Below are positions 33,887-44,598 of a stretch of 64,000 nt of DNA, one piece after another; within the stretch, counting starts at the first letter, position 1, and every line of letters begins with the position of its first letter. The stretch comes from Paucisalibacillus globulus DSM 18846 (GTDB lineage Bacteria; Bacillota; Bacilli; Bacillales; Amphibacillaceae). Location: NCBI RefSeq assembly GCF_000482485.1, contig NZ_AXVK01000026.1, positions 62,001 through 126,000 on the forward strand, written 5' to 3'. The translations under genes and the position numbers were made by a program. The notes beneath the pieces were generated by a model that was given only the letters and a program-made list of their open reading frames with translations, did no database searches and was not told where the DNA came from.

Positions 33887-34828
33887 TCATATATTTACTT
33901 TATTCAACATACGATTCAATTTGCGTATTGTAATGAATTCATGCTCATCCAATACAAGCCTTGATAGTTTGGTTAGGGAGGCGTCTGTACTTACATCAAT
34001 AAATGCATTCACCCCTCTATTAGTCGCAACTTGCAGGGTATTCATCCAGTCCATCTTACTGTACATATTTCTAATTACTTCTTGTTTTAACTCGCTTCCA
34101 TGATAAAGTGGTTCTTGACTGTAAACGGAAAGAATAGGAACCTTGATATCTTTAAAGAGAATCCCATCAAGAACCGCTTCCAAATCCTGAATTCCATCCT
34201 TAGCATAGTGTGAGTGAAATGCGATGGATGAATTCAACTTGAAAGCTTTAAGTGCCCCGGCCTCTATATTCACACGTACAATTTGCTCTACAGCCTCATC
34301 TGTCCCTGAAATGGTGATACAGTCATCATTATTTATAATGGAAACATCAACATGGTCTAATAGATTCTCGTGGACAATTGTTTCAGTGACCTCAACATCC
34401 GTTCTGCCAATAAGGATTGCCATATTTTCTTTTAGTTTGGTATGCTTTTCTTTGTACTTACTTATTCCAGTGAGTACTTCCAATCCTTCTTCAAAAGAAA
34501 TTGCGCCATTACAAGCAATAGCTGTAATCACTCCCATACTATACCCTAATGACATACTTGGTATAAATCCAGCGTCCAGATAGGATTGATAGATACTATG
34601 ATTCGCAGCATAGATTGCCATCCAGTCCATCACTGGATTATTCTCGGTATAGTAGTCCCTATCACAGATATACGACCATAAATCAAAGGAATATATTTCT
34701 TGAACTACCTGGCTATATTGCTTAATTTCATCAAGCTGTGCCTTGCTTAACGTTGCAAATGATTCTTTATAATTAGCACTAATTCCTTGAAAGAGCATAG
34801 CTGCATTCCTGTTTCCCCTATTTTGCAC
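33887..34828 (-). CDS. Discrete (trans-acting) acyltransferase of the PKS system
   Basis: 313 residues from a GTG preceded by GGAGGG. FabD/AT fold with MLFQGISANY at the N-terminus (the usual FPGQG is degraded to LFQGI), the nucleophile in LGYSMGVITA (GYSMG rather than GHSxG) and SIAFHSHYAK for the active-site His. Both PKS modules already have their own AT, so this protein should serve a special substrate: most likely moving the ACP-bound extender made by the flanking ACP/dehydrogenase genes. It could instead be an editing hydrolase. Family secure, role inferred. Confidence 0.82.
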   Translation of the reverse strand: MQNRGNRNAAMLFQGISANYKESFATLSKAQLDEIKQYSQVVQEIYSFDLWSYICDRDYYTENNPVMDWMAIYAANHSIYQSYLDAGFIPSMSLGYSMGVITAIACNGAISFEEGLEVLTGISKYKEKHTKLKENMAILIGRTDVEVTETIVHENLLDHVDVSIINNDDCITISGTDEAVEQIVRVNIEAGALKAFKLNSSIAFHSHYAKDGIQDLEAVLDGILFKDIKVPILSVYSQEPLYHGSELKQEVIRNMYSKMDWMNTLQVATNRGVNAFIDVSTDASLTKLSRLVLDEHEFITIRKLNRMLNKVNI

Positions 34829-34867
34829 GATGATTTCCCTCCTTTACGGTTATCTTTATGTCCAAGT

Positions 34868-37800
34868 TTAGGTAAGAGAAAGCTTTCTAAGAGAATAAAT
34901 ATAGTTCTGAATCACTTCTCTTATTTCTTCCTTATGTTGCTCTTCACAAAATAACTGTATTTTTAGTTCATCTTCTAACAATGTTAGTGTAATTTCTGTA
35001 GATAACTCCGTAGAGTGGGATAGAGTCTCTGTGCCACCGCCAAGTTCTTCACTCTCCCCCTTTGAATCATAAATAGATAGATAGTTAAATATAGGAACGT
35101 GAATCGTGTCGCTATAGACACCTTTTAATGCTTTAGAAATCTTTTTATACTGTTTTTTTAGCTCTGAATCTACTAGAAGTGTTGAGAAGTTAACATTTTT
35201 TTCATTCGCCAAGCTAATCAGTTTGCGCACTTTAGTTAAATCAAACTCCTCATCTTTTCTCAGGACTAAAGGCAATACGTCGAGAAACTCCCCAATCGTA
35301 TTAAAATAATTATTATTTTTATACTTTCTATCTTGATACATCATGACAAATGGAATAGATACCAAATCAAAATTATTTTCTAAAATCTTTTGGAAGATAG
35401 TCATGGAAACATCCCAAGACATCTCTTTTATTTGTTCATAGAGATCATCCGTAAGTCCTATCGATATACTGGTATTGCTGAAGGATTTATGTTGGAAAAC
35501 TTGATTAAATTTCTCCATGCTCTTTCTGAAATGAACTAGATTAAATGTTTCTATCAGTTCATCCTCCGATACTTCCTTTGGTCCCGATTGTAGCAAATCA
35601 ACATAGGTAGCATAGCTTGATTCAATCTGCTCAGGGAATATTCCATTATTAGCATAGGCTTGTCTAATATTAGCTTTGATTATTTCCATACTCATTCCAT
35701 CAAAGATTAGATGATTGAATGGCATATAAATCTTGTAATTCTCATGATTCAATTTAAGAATGATCACCTTATACAGCAACTGATGGAATACATGATTCTT
35801 GTTTTTCAGGTTCTCCTGGAATAGCTCATTAACAATATAATCAATCACCTGATTCCTTATGTGCGCATCCGTATTTTTTAGGTCTACATAAGGGATATCC
35901 AAATCATTTACTGGTCCATGTTCTTCCATCTTCATTTCTTTATTCGCCATGAACACCGTACTTCTTAGCAAGGATTGTTTATTAATGACACTGTTAATGC
36001 TTTTTTTCAGCACCTCGACATTCACTTCATGATTAAACTCCATAATCGCACCACTATAGGTTCGGTTTGTATCCCAGGTGATTTTTTGAATCGCTGATGT
36101 TGAATAGGCTTTCGTTTTCTCAGAATTTAAAATGGTTGTGTTAAATTGATCCATCTGTTCTGACAGTGTATTCTTTATTTCAGCAAAATCGGTATAAACA
36201 AGTTCCACATAGTCGTCCTTTTGTGGATTACTTAACAACTTCGGTTCGATACAGTTAGTATAGATGGATCGTATTGTTTCATAGTAGAAGATATCTTTAA
36301 TAGATAGGCTTATGCCAACCTTGTTTAATTCTTTATATATCTTAGCTACTCGTAAGGAGTCTAGTCCCAGGTCAAATAAATTATCCGTCACACCAATCTG
36401 CTTTAATCCGAGTACTTTTTTACAAATATCCACCATCAATTGTTCCACAGTATGGAGTTCCTCATCGCTTGCAGCATTTGTTCCGATGCTAGTTTCTATA
36501 GTTGGAAGTCTGTCTCTATCTACTTTTCCATTAATAGTTAATGGAATAGAATCCAATCTAACAAAATAGGATGGAATCATATAGCTTGGAAGTGTGCGCT
36601 TTAATGTTTCTCTTAACGTATTTACTAGTATTTCATTCTCTGAAACATAATAGGCACAGACATACTTCATGCCATTTATCTCTTTATCTATCATCGCCAC
36701 CTGAGATATGGATGCAATCTCTAGCATTTGTTGCTCAATTTCACTCATTTCAATTCGATGACCGCGGATTTTAACCTGTTGATCCATCCTTCCAACGTAG
36801 TCAATCATTCCGTTTGGCAGCCATCTAGCAATATCTCCAGTCTTATAGAGCATTTCACCTTTTTGGTATGGATGTTCAACAAATTTCTCTTTGGATAACT
36901 GCTCATTACCAAGATACCCTCTAGCTATCCCTTTTCCGGATATACATAATTCACCTTCTACACCAATAGGAACTAGCTTTAGATTCGTATCCATGATCAA
37001 AACATGATGGTTCGTTATTGGTTTGCCAATAGGTATTTTCCCCTCAACATTGTCTGGTATTTTATAATAGGTTGTACAAACCGTATCCTCGGTCGGCCCA
37101 TATGCATTGATAACTTCCATCCGACCTAATAAATGTTGAATCATAGTTGCTTTTACTTCACTACCCGCTACAATGACACGTTTAAGCGCTTGATCCCCTT
37201 CCAGTTCGGCTGCAACAAAGGGAGGTACAGTGACGGTCGTTATCTTATTCTTTCTAATATAGTCATTCAATAAATCCGGGCTAAGAATGACATCTTTTGT
37301 TGGAATATAGAGCGTATTGCCAAGCAAGATAGACATCGTAAGTTCCCAGGAAAAAGCATCGAAAGCTATACTGGCAAATTGTAAAATATGTTCATTTCCA
37401 TGAATTCCAAGTCCCTCTTTAAACCAGTTTGCCAAATTAATAACACCTTTTTGTTCCAGCATGACACCCTTTGGCTTTCCAGTCGTACCCGATGTATAGA
37501 TAACATAGGCTAAGCTGTTCAAATTCGTTTCATTATCTAGCTGTTCCACCTCATTCTGATACAACGCTTCGTCCTCTAAAAATACGAACTCAATCGTCGT
37601 AAGCTCTAACTCTTGGATGGATTCCCTAGTCGTTAATAAAAACTGTGCTTGACTATCGCGAAGCATATAGTTGATCCGCTCTTCAGGATATTCCGTATCA
37701 ATAGGTAAATAGGCTGCGCCTGCTTTTACTATGGCAAGCATCCCAATTATCATTTCAAATGACCTGTCTACCATTATCGAGACCACTCTTTCCGGTCCTA

Positions 37801-40800
37801 CTCCCTTATCTCTCAGCATGCTAGCAAGTGACAATACTTTTCTATTTAGCTCGCCATAGCTCATGGATTGGTTATGGAAAACAATCGCTTCTTTATCCGC
37901 ATTTTCTGTTACTTGGTAGTCAAATAACGCTTGCATAGTAAACTTTTCATCTAGTGGAACATTCGTGTTGTTAACGTTTTCGATTAGTATCTTTCTTTCC
38001 TTTTCTCCTACTAACTCTAACTCATTTATCGAAATATCTGGGTTTGCCATAAGCTGATCTACTATACCAACAAAATGATCCTTTACCCGTACAGCCGCTT
38101 CTCGATCATAAACACCGTCATTATAGTCAAATACAATCGTAAGTGCTTCACCAGATAATACTTTTAAATTAAAGCTGTAGTTCGTCTCTTCCACTGCCTT
38201 TGACTCGCCAAGCTGAAATCCTGACCTGGCAAGAATTCCATGATTAATTGCCTCAAGATCCAATGGATAATTTTCAAATACCATCAGTGAATTAATTAAT
38301 CCAGATTTTATTTCAGTATTTTTTTGAATATCAGCTATCGAGACATAGCGATAGGCCTCATTCTCATCAAAATCAGCTTTAATTTTCGTAATCATATCAT
38401 GATAAGTTTCACCTGCGGTTGTCTGGACCCGTAATGGTATCGTATGGATAAACAAACCTACCATCTTATTCATTTGCTCCATTGCCGTGGTTCTCCCAGA
38501 ATCAATGAACCCGAAAACGACATCTTGCACATTATTATAGCGCTGTAGTAAGATGGCCCAAATGCTTTGTAAAATAGTATTCACGGTGACGTTATTTTCC
38601 ATTGCAAATTTTTTTAGCTGATTCGTTCTCTTACCCAGATTTAGAACGAGCTCTTGCGCTCTTCCAGGATTGATAGTAGCTTTTTTAAAAGGAATGTCCA
38701 CATAGTGATTGTAACCTTCTAAATAATTTGACCAAAATTGCAATGCCCGTTCCTTATCCTGTTGCTTTAGCCAATCAAGATAGCATTTAAATGGAACTGG
38801 CTTTTCAGATAATGGGTCTGTACCAATCATACAATGGTTATAAATCTGAAATAGCTCCTGACTAATAATACCGAAGGACCACCCATCTAGAATAATATGA
38901 TGGTTACTTAAGATTAAACGATACTCCTCTTTAGCAAGCTTTACGATAAAAAGTCTAATTAAGCTATCCTGCGATAAATCAAAACCTCTCACTCTATCTT
39001 CTTTAATCAATTGCTGAACATAATGCTGTTGATTTCCATTCATATCGCTTATATCTTGATAATGGATTTCAGGCTTTCTCTTCTTATAAACTACTTGCAT
39101 ATTATCCCTAAAATTACTGCTATCGAAACCTGTTCGTAAGCTATCATGACGAGATACTAGCTCTTGAAAGCTTCTCTTAAAGCAGTCAACATCAATATCA
39201 CCTATAATGGTAAGCAACATGCTTACATGATACGCTTCTCCACTATCTGATAACGAATGGAAAATCAAACCTTCTTGCATTGGTGTGAGCGGATAAATAC
39301 TTTTTATATTATCCATGACATGTTGATATGGTTCTAATTCCTTTAATGATATCGCCTCATCTGTAATATCCGAAACCGTAATTTCTACGTTTTCCCTCGA
39401 TACACAATGGGAAATAATCAATTTGATTTGATCCATGTAGTCTTGTAACAACTGTTCCATCGATTCATCATGAAACTCTTCCCTACTATAGTTTAGGGTT
39501 AGATTAAATTCGCCATTTAAGACATAGCCCACAAAATCCAATGGATACAATCGTATACTATTCCTACTAATGGATTCACCGCCTTTAATTTCAGATAATG
39601 TAAAGTTTTCACCAGATATTTCCTGATCAAATTGTCCTAAATAATTAAAGCTAACCTCGGGTTGCATTGCTTCCTTTAACTCATACTTGGATAAGTACTT
39701 TAGGATTCCATAACCTATCCCTTTATTAGGTATTCTTCGTAATGTATCCTTGGTCCCAGCAATGACCTCTTCCAGTTGGTCATACTTATTTAAGACCACT
39801 GGATACTGACTGGTGAACCATCCTACTGTTCTAGTAATATCTACCTCGTCCAAAAGTTGCTCCCTACCATGTGATTCTAAATTTAATAATAGTTTGTCCG
39901 ATTGGTTAAACGTTCCTAGAGTAAGGACTAAAGCAGCTAGTAAAATATCATTTATTTCCGTAGAATAGGCCCTATTTACTTTTGTTAAAAGATCATGAGT
40001 GAAATCACGATCTAATACGACAGTTTTATGACTTATTGTATGACCACTTGGGCTTTGGGTCTCTTTGTTTCGTTTCACCCTTTTCATATCATGGCCATGC
40101 AACCCCCGCCAATATTCTAGTTCTTTCCTCATGGGATAACTAGTTGCAAATTTGTTTTGTTCAAGAGCCCATTCTTTAAATGATGTGGTTTTTGGTGGTA
40201 GCACGGTTTCTTTTTGATGTTTTAGCCCACTATATATAGCATCAAAGTCTTCAACGATAATTCTCCAAGATACGGTATCAACAAGTAAGTGGTGAATCAC
40301 GATTAGTAGATGGTCACCTTTGTCCGTTTTAAATAATCCCAATTTAACTAAAGGACCCTTCTCCAAATCCATGCTTGACTGTAAATCCGTACTTAGGTTA
40401 TAGATTTCATCATTGGAAACCTCTCTACCAGTTAAATCATAAACAACTAAATCATAGTGCTTTTCTGTTCGTTCATTTAATTGTTGCTTCTTGTCTATAA
40501 AGACAGCTCTTAGTATGTCATGATGTTTTACGATGGTGTCAAAAGCTATCTGTACCCACTGTTGGTTAAAACCTTCTTTACTATAAAGCATCAGCTCTTG
40601 GTTAAAATGATTTTTCACTAATTTTTCCTGATTAAAAAACCATTTCTGAATTGGTGTTAACTCAACTTCACCTTTCACTTCATCTTGAGCGATTATCTTA
40701 TTATCTTTTTTAACATATTCTATGAGTTCTTTAATGGTGGGATTTGCTGCTAATCTTTTTAGCTCCATAGAATAACCTTCATTCCTCATACGAGCTATTA

Positions 40801-43800
40801 TTTGTATTCCTTTGATAGAATCTCCACCAAGACTATAGAACGTTTCATCGGTTCCAATGTTCTTAACACCCAATACACTTTCCCAAATCGAAGCAATGAC
40901 TATTTCCGCCTCTTCTAGTGGGGCATTATCGTTTTTCACTGTATTCGTTAATCTTTTAGGTATTGGCAACTTTTTCTTATCTAACTTTCCGTTAGGACTA
41001 AGTGGTAACGCGGTCATTTTTATGAACCAAGCAGGTATCATGTATTCTGGTAAATATCTTTTAAGTTCACTTTTAATGTCATCTTCACGGTAATCCTTTT
41101 CCAGACTAAAATAGGCACACAGATACTTATCGCCTTGTTCTTCTCTGCATACGACTGCTGCTTCCTTTACACCCTTAAGTTTCATGAGCGTATTTTCTAT
41201 CTCTCCTGGTTCAATTCGGAAGCCTCTTATTTTTACTTGTTGATCCATCCTTCCTAAGAATTCAATATTCCCATCCGGCAACCATCTTGCCTTGTCTCCG
41301 GTTCGATACATCTTCTGTCCAGGTATATACGGATTGTCAACGAATTTCTCAATATTTAATTCTTCCCTATTACGATAACCTCTTGCTAATCCATCACCCG
41401 AAAAACAAAGTTCTCCTTCCATACCAATCGGGACTATTCGGGAGTTACTATCCAAAATATATGCTGTCGTATTGGATATGGGTTTGCCTATTGGAACCAA
41501 CTTTGATTCATCTACGATGGAATGAATAGGATAAATGGTAGAATATGTTGTATTTTCAGTTGGTCCGTACGCATTTAATAGCATGAGATCAGGTACTTCT
41601 TTTTTAATCCTATTTACATATTTAGGATGCAATACTTCACCACCAGTGATTAAAGTGGTTAGCCCATTAAAAATACTTGGATTCACTTCACACATTTTAT
41701 GGAACAGTGCAGTAGTCAAAAACATAACCGTAATCTCGTTGGATTTCAGATAATTTTCCAAAAGAGAATGGTCAAGTATTGTATCTTGTTTGCTGATATG
41801 TAAGGATGCTCCATTCAGGAGGGTACCCCAGAATTCAAATATCGATGCATCAAACGTAATGGATCCAGTCTGTAATAGCCGATCATTTTCTGTTATATCG
41901 AGATAATTCGTTTCTTTCACCAACCTGGCAATACCTTTCTGGCGTAATTCTACCCCTTTTGGTTTACCAGTTGTTCCAGAAGTATAAATGACATAAGCTA
42001 GACTATTTGCATGATTTGTTTGGTTAGGATTACTTCTTTTAGCGCTATACGCACCCTTCTGTAAAATATTCAAACACTTCAAACCATCTCTACTAAAGCT
42101 TGGATTATTTGTATCGGTCAAAATTATTTGGACATCACAATCATTTAACATATATTGTATTCTGTCCTCGGGGTAGTCTGGATCAATCGGTAGATATGCC
42201 CCTCCAGCTTTTAGAATTGCCAACATACCTATTATCATCTCTAAGGAACGCTCCACCATCATGCCAATAATATGGTTCTCTTCAACCCCTTGTTCTATCA
42301 ATGAATGCGCTAATCTATTAGCCTTGTGATTTAGTTCCTTATACGTTAAACGTTCATTTTGATAAACAACTGCCGTATGATTTGGTGTCTTCTTGACCTG
42401 TTCTTGAAACAGTTCTGCCAACGTTCTATTATCGGGATATGGGGTCTTTGTTTGATTGAAAGAAAATAAAATCGTATTCTTTTCTCCTGGATCAATTAAA
42501 TCGATTTCTTGTACTTTTACCAAACTTTTTTGAATTACTTGATCCACAATCCATTCAAAAGCGTTTTTAATTTTCAAGACATTTTCTGTGGAGTACACCT
42601 TTTCGTTGTATAAAAACTTAATTTCTATTGCTTCTTTCGGAGTTACCACGACGGTGAAGTTATAGTTTGTTTCATCCATGCCCGTGTCATGAAATATTGA
42701 TTTTCCACCATCAAGTAGCTTTAAATCATTTTTTCGTTGAATAACTTCGATTAATTCGGACTCATCCAGTGGAAAGTTTTCGAATACAAAGAGACTATTT
42801 ATTAGTTCGTTTTTGAGCTCACTTGTATTCTGGATCTCAGCTAGACTTAAATACTCATAGCGATGGTTTTTAATAATTCCCCTGCTCACCGTCTGAAGGA
42901 GTTCTGTAAACGAAGTATCATTTGTTATCCGAACTCTTAATGGAACAGTATTAATAAATAGTCCAAGGATGCTTTCAACCCCCACTATTTCTGCATTTCT
43001 ACCGGACACAACATAGCCATACACGATATCTTCACTAGTCGCATACTTTTGAAGTAGAATCGCCCATACACTTTGCATCACCGTATTTAAGCTTACTTTA
43101 TTTTTCCGGGCTAATTCTTCAATGAATTTTGTTTGCTTCCTATCTAGTTTCCAACTTAATTCATGGTTAACAATCTCATTATTTTTATTTTCTTCTGTAA
43201 ACGGGAGATGAACAGCGGATGTAAGCCCGTTTAAATAATCTCGCCAATACGCTTGTGCCTGTTCTTTGTCTTTCGTTTTTAACCAAGTGATATAATCACT
43301 ATATGGTCTTATATCCTTCAAATTAGCAGGATATCCATGCTTTAATTCGTGGTAAATCTTAAACAACTCGCTTACTATTATGCTGATACACCAGCCATCC
43401 ATCAAAATATGATGGGCATTAAAAATGATACAATAACGATTATCCATCATTTTCACTAATACTAGTTTTATTAGGTTATCACGGCTTACGTCGAATTGTT
43501 TTTTCTTCTGTTGTTGTAGGAAGGTATCTAGATATTCTTCTTTATTCACCTGTAGATTGGAAATATCTAAATAGCTAAAATCAGCTTGTCTACTTTTAAA
43601 AACAACCTGTAAATTTTGCTTGAACGACATGTAATCAAAAACAGTTCGTAAGCTATCATGTCTGTCTATTATTAGATGGAATGCTTTTTCTAATAGTTTC
43701 TCATCTAATGAACCTTCTAATTGAATAGAAGAGACTATATTGTAAGGATCGTCTTCCTCCATTAACGCATGATACAAAATTCCTTCCTGCATCGGTACTA

Positions 43801-44539
43801 GTGGATAGATCTTTTGTATATTTCCTAAATCATCCCCATACGATTTCAATTCCTCAAATGAGATATCCTCTTCTGTTAGATCTGTAATCGTTCTATTCTT
43901 GCCTTCTATTTTCTGACAGTGTTCCATGATGGCAAGGAGAGAGACCCGGAAATACTTTGACAACCCTTCCATTGTTTCATCATTAAATGCTTCATTATGA
44001 TAGGTTATGAGAACTTTCAAACTACCATCTCTCATCTCCCCTATAATGGTTAATGGATAAAGACTCGGATTGGATTCCATCTTCACTGTCTTAAATATCT
44101 TTTTTGTTTCAGCTAGCTCTTCCTGACTATAATAGTTGAATAGGATCTCCGGTTTTAATGTGACATTCGATCTTGCCTTAATTAAACCATAAGACAAACC
44201 ATTGTCTGGTATTTTTCTTAGCGTATCCTTTGTATATTTGATGGTGTCCGAAATATCCTGATACGTTTTTAATAGTACTGGAAATGTAGATGTGAAATTC
44301 GCAACCGTTCTACTAACATCCATATTTTTTATCCAATTTCTATTATTCGCTTCTAAGCTGATTAATGTATTTTCTTCATTTGTCCAATCACTGATTGTCA
44401 TCGTTAGAGCAGCTAATAATAGCTCTCTAGTTTCCGTATTATAAACGTTATTCACGTTTTCCAGCACATCAGTTTCCTGTTTACTAAGTTCAAAAACCTG
44501 CTGCGAGTGATGTGATGGTGAGTCGATTTGAACTTTCAT
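34868..44539 (-). CDS. NRPS: half E-C-A-PCP-E-C-A-PCP-terminal C-like domain
   Basis: 3223 residues. In order: C-terminal half of an E domain (about 1-225); C (about 235-660, HHILMDGWC); A1 (about 680-1200); PCP (GGDSIKG); a complete E (about 1290-1740; HHLLVDTVSW, LESHGRE, RTVGWFTSQYPV); C (NHHIILDGWS); A2 (about 2195-2690); PCP (GLDSLRV); and a final C-like domain (about 2790-3223) whose motif is NHLIFDGMS. A2 pocket residues read D-A-W-T-I-A-A-V-C, the Phe code; A1 reads D-A-F-F-I-G-A-T-Y, suggesting Val/Ile. No thioesterase is present, so the terminal C-like domain may release the product. The start has its own GGGGGGGAG site. Domain borders are approximate. Confidence 0.9.
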   Translation of the reverse strand: MKVQIDSPSHHSQQVFELSKQETDVLENVNNVYNTETRELLLAALTMTISDWTNEENTLISLEANNRNWIKNMDVSRTVANFTSTFPVLLKTYQDISDTIKYTKDTLRKIPDNGLSYGLIKARSNVTLKPEILFNYYSQEELAETKKIFKTVKMESNPSLYPLTIIGEMRDGSLKVLITYHNEAFNDETMEGLSKYFRVSLLAIMEHCQKIEGKNRTITDLTEEDISFEELKSYGDDLGNIQKIYPLVPMQEGILYHALMEEDDPYNIVSSIQLEGSLDEKLLEKAFHLIIDRHDSLRTVFDYMSFKQNLQVVFKSRQADFSYLDISNLQVNKEEYLDTFLQQQKKKQFDVSRDNLIKLVLVKMMDNRYCIIFNAHHILMDGWCISIIVSELFKIYHELKHGYPANLKDIRPYSDYITWLKTKDKEQAQAYWRDYLNGLTSAVHLPFTEENKNNEIVNHELSWKLDRKQTKFIEELARKNKVSLNTVMQSVWAILLQKYATSEDIVYGYVVSGRNAEIVGVESILGLFINTVPLRVRITNDTSFTELLQTVSRGIIKNHRYEYLSLAEIQNTSELKNELINSLFVFENFPLDESELIEVIQRKNDLKLLDGGKSIFHDTGMDETNYNFTVVVTPKEAIEIKFLYNEKVYSTENVLKIKNAFEWIVDQVIQKSLVKVQEIDLIDPGEKNTILFSFNQTKTPYPDNRTLAELFQEQVKKTPNHTAVVYQNERLTYKELNHKANRLAHSLIEQGVEENHIIGMMVERSLEMIIGMLAILKAGGAYLPIDPDYPEDRIQYMLNDCDVQIILTDTNNPSFSRDGLKCLNILQKGAYSAKRSNPNQTNHANSLAYVIYTSGTTGKPKGVELRQKGIARLVKETNYLDITENDRLLQTGSITFDASIFEFWGTLLNGASLHISKQDTILDHSLLENYLKSNEITVMFLTTALFHKMCEVNPSIFNGLTTLITGGEVLHPKYVNRIKKEVPDLMLLNAYGPTENTTYSTIYPIHSIVDESKLVPIGKPISNTTAYILDSNSRIVPIGMEGELCFSGDGLARGYRNREELNIEKFVDNPYIPGQKMYRTGDKARWLPDGNIEFLGRMDQQVKIRGFRIEPGEIENTLMKLKGVKEAAVVCREEQGDKYLCAYFSLEKDYREDDIKSELKRYLPEYMIPAWFIKMTALPLSPNGKLDKKKLPIPKRLTNTVKNDNAPLEEAEIVIASIWESVLGVKNIGTDETFYSLGGDSIKGIQIIARMRNEGYSMELKRLAANPTIKELIEYVKKDNKIIAQDEVKGEVELTPIQKWFFNQEKLVKNHFNQELMLYSKEGFNQQWVQIAFDTIVKHHDILRAVFIDKKQQLNERTEKHYDLVVYDLTGREVSNDEIYNLSTDLQSSMDLEKGPLVKLGLFKTDKGDHLLIVIHHLLVDTVSWRIIVEDFDAIYSGLKHQKETVLPPKTTSFKEWALEQNKFATSYPMRKELEYWRGLHGHDMKRVKRNKETQSPSGHTISHKTVVLDRDFTHDLLTKVNRAYSTEINDILLAALVLTLGTFNQSDKLLLNLESHGREQLLDEVDITRTVGWFTSQYPVVLNKYDQLEEVIAGTKDTLRRIPNKGIGYGILKYLSKYELKEAMQPEVSFNYLGQFDQEISGENFTLSEIKGGESISRNSIRLYPLDFVGYVLNGEFNLTLNYSREEFHDESMEQLLQDYMDQIKLIISHCVSRENVEITVSDITDEAISLKELEPYQHVMDNIKSIYPLTPMQEGLIFHSLSDSGEAYHVSMLLTIIGDIDVDCFKRSFQELVSRHDSLRTGFDSSNFRDNMQVVYKKRKPEIHYQDISDMNGNQQHYVQQLIKEDRVRGFDLSQDSLIRLFIVKLAKEEYRLILSNHHIILDGWSFGIISQELFQIYNHCMIGTDPLSEKPVPFKCYLDWLKQQDKERALQFWSNYLEGYNHYVDIPFKKATINPGRAQELVLNLGKRTNQLKKFAMENNVTVNTILQSIWAILLQRYNNVQDVVFGFIDSGRTTAMEQMNKMVGLFIHTIPLRVQTTAGETYHDMITKIKADFDENEAYRYVSIADIQKNTEIKSGLINSLMVFENYPLDLEAINHGILARSGFQLGESKAVEETNYSFNLKVLSGEALTIVFDYNDGVYDREAAVRVKDHFVGIVDQLMANPDISINELELVGEKERKILIENVNNTNVPLDEKFTMQALFDYQVTENADKEAIVFHNQSMSYGELNRKVLSLASMLRDKGVGPERVVSIMVDRSFEMIIGMLAIVKAGAAYLPIDTEYPEERINYMLRDSQAQFLLTTRESIQELELTTIEFVFLEDEALYQNEVEQLDNETNLNSLAYVIYTSGTTGKPKGVMLEQKGVINLANWFKEGLGIHGNEHILQFASIAFDAFSWELTMSILLGNTLYIPTKDVILSPDLLNDYIRKNKITTVTVPPFVAAELEGDQALKRVIVAGSEVKATMIQHLLGRMEVINAYGPTEDTVCTTYYKIPDNVEGKIPIGKPITNHHVLIMDTNLKLVPIGVEGELCISGKGIARGYLGNEQLSKEKFVEHPYQKGEMLYKTGDIARWLPNGMIDYVGRMDQQVKIRGHRIEMSEIEQQMLEIASISQVAMIDKEINGMKYVCAYYVSENEILVNTLRETLKRTLPSYMIPSYFVRLDSIPLTINGKVDRDRLPTIETSIGTNAASDEELHTVEQLMVDICKKVLGLKQIGVTDNLFDLGLDSLRVAKIYKELNKVGISLSIKDIFYYETIRSIYTNCIEPKLLSNPQKDDYVELVYTDFAEIKNTLSEQMDQFNTTILNSEKTKAYSTSAIQKITWDTNRTYSGAIMEFNHEVNVEVLKKSINSVINKQSLLRSTVFMANKEMKMEEHGPVNDLDIPYVDLKNTDAHIRNQVIDYIVNELFQENLKNKNHVFHQLLYKVIILKLNHENYKIYMPFNHLIFDGMSMEIIKANIRQAYANNGIFPEQIESSYATYVDLLQSGPKEVSEDELIETFNLVHFRKSMEKFNQVFQHKSFSNTSISIGLTDDLYEQIKEMSWDVSMTIFQKILENNFDLVSIPFVMMYQDRKYKNNNYFNTIGEFLDVLPLVLRKDEEFDLTKVRKLISLANEKNVNFSTLLVDSELKKQYKKISKALKGVYSDTIHVPIFNYLSIYDSKGESEELGGGTETLSHSTELSTEITLTLLEDELKIQLFCEEQHKEEIREVIQNYIYSLRKLSLT

Positions 44540-44598
44540 TATTCTCTCCCCCCAACACGATTATTAGTTACTTGTGAACATCCTCTATTATTTTTTAT

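Noticed and set aside
44540-44598. A frameshift joining the two NRPS genes into one protein
   Set aside because: The gap has stop codons in all three frames and a strong separate ribosome site before the second gene, so one indel cannot restore a continuous protein.
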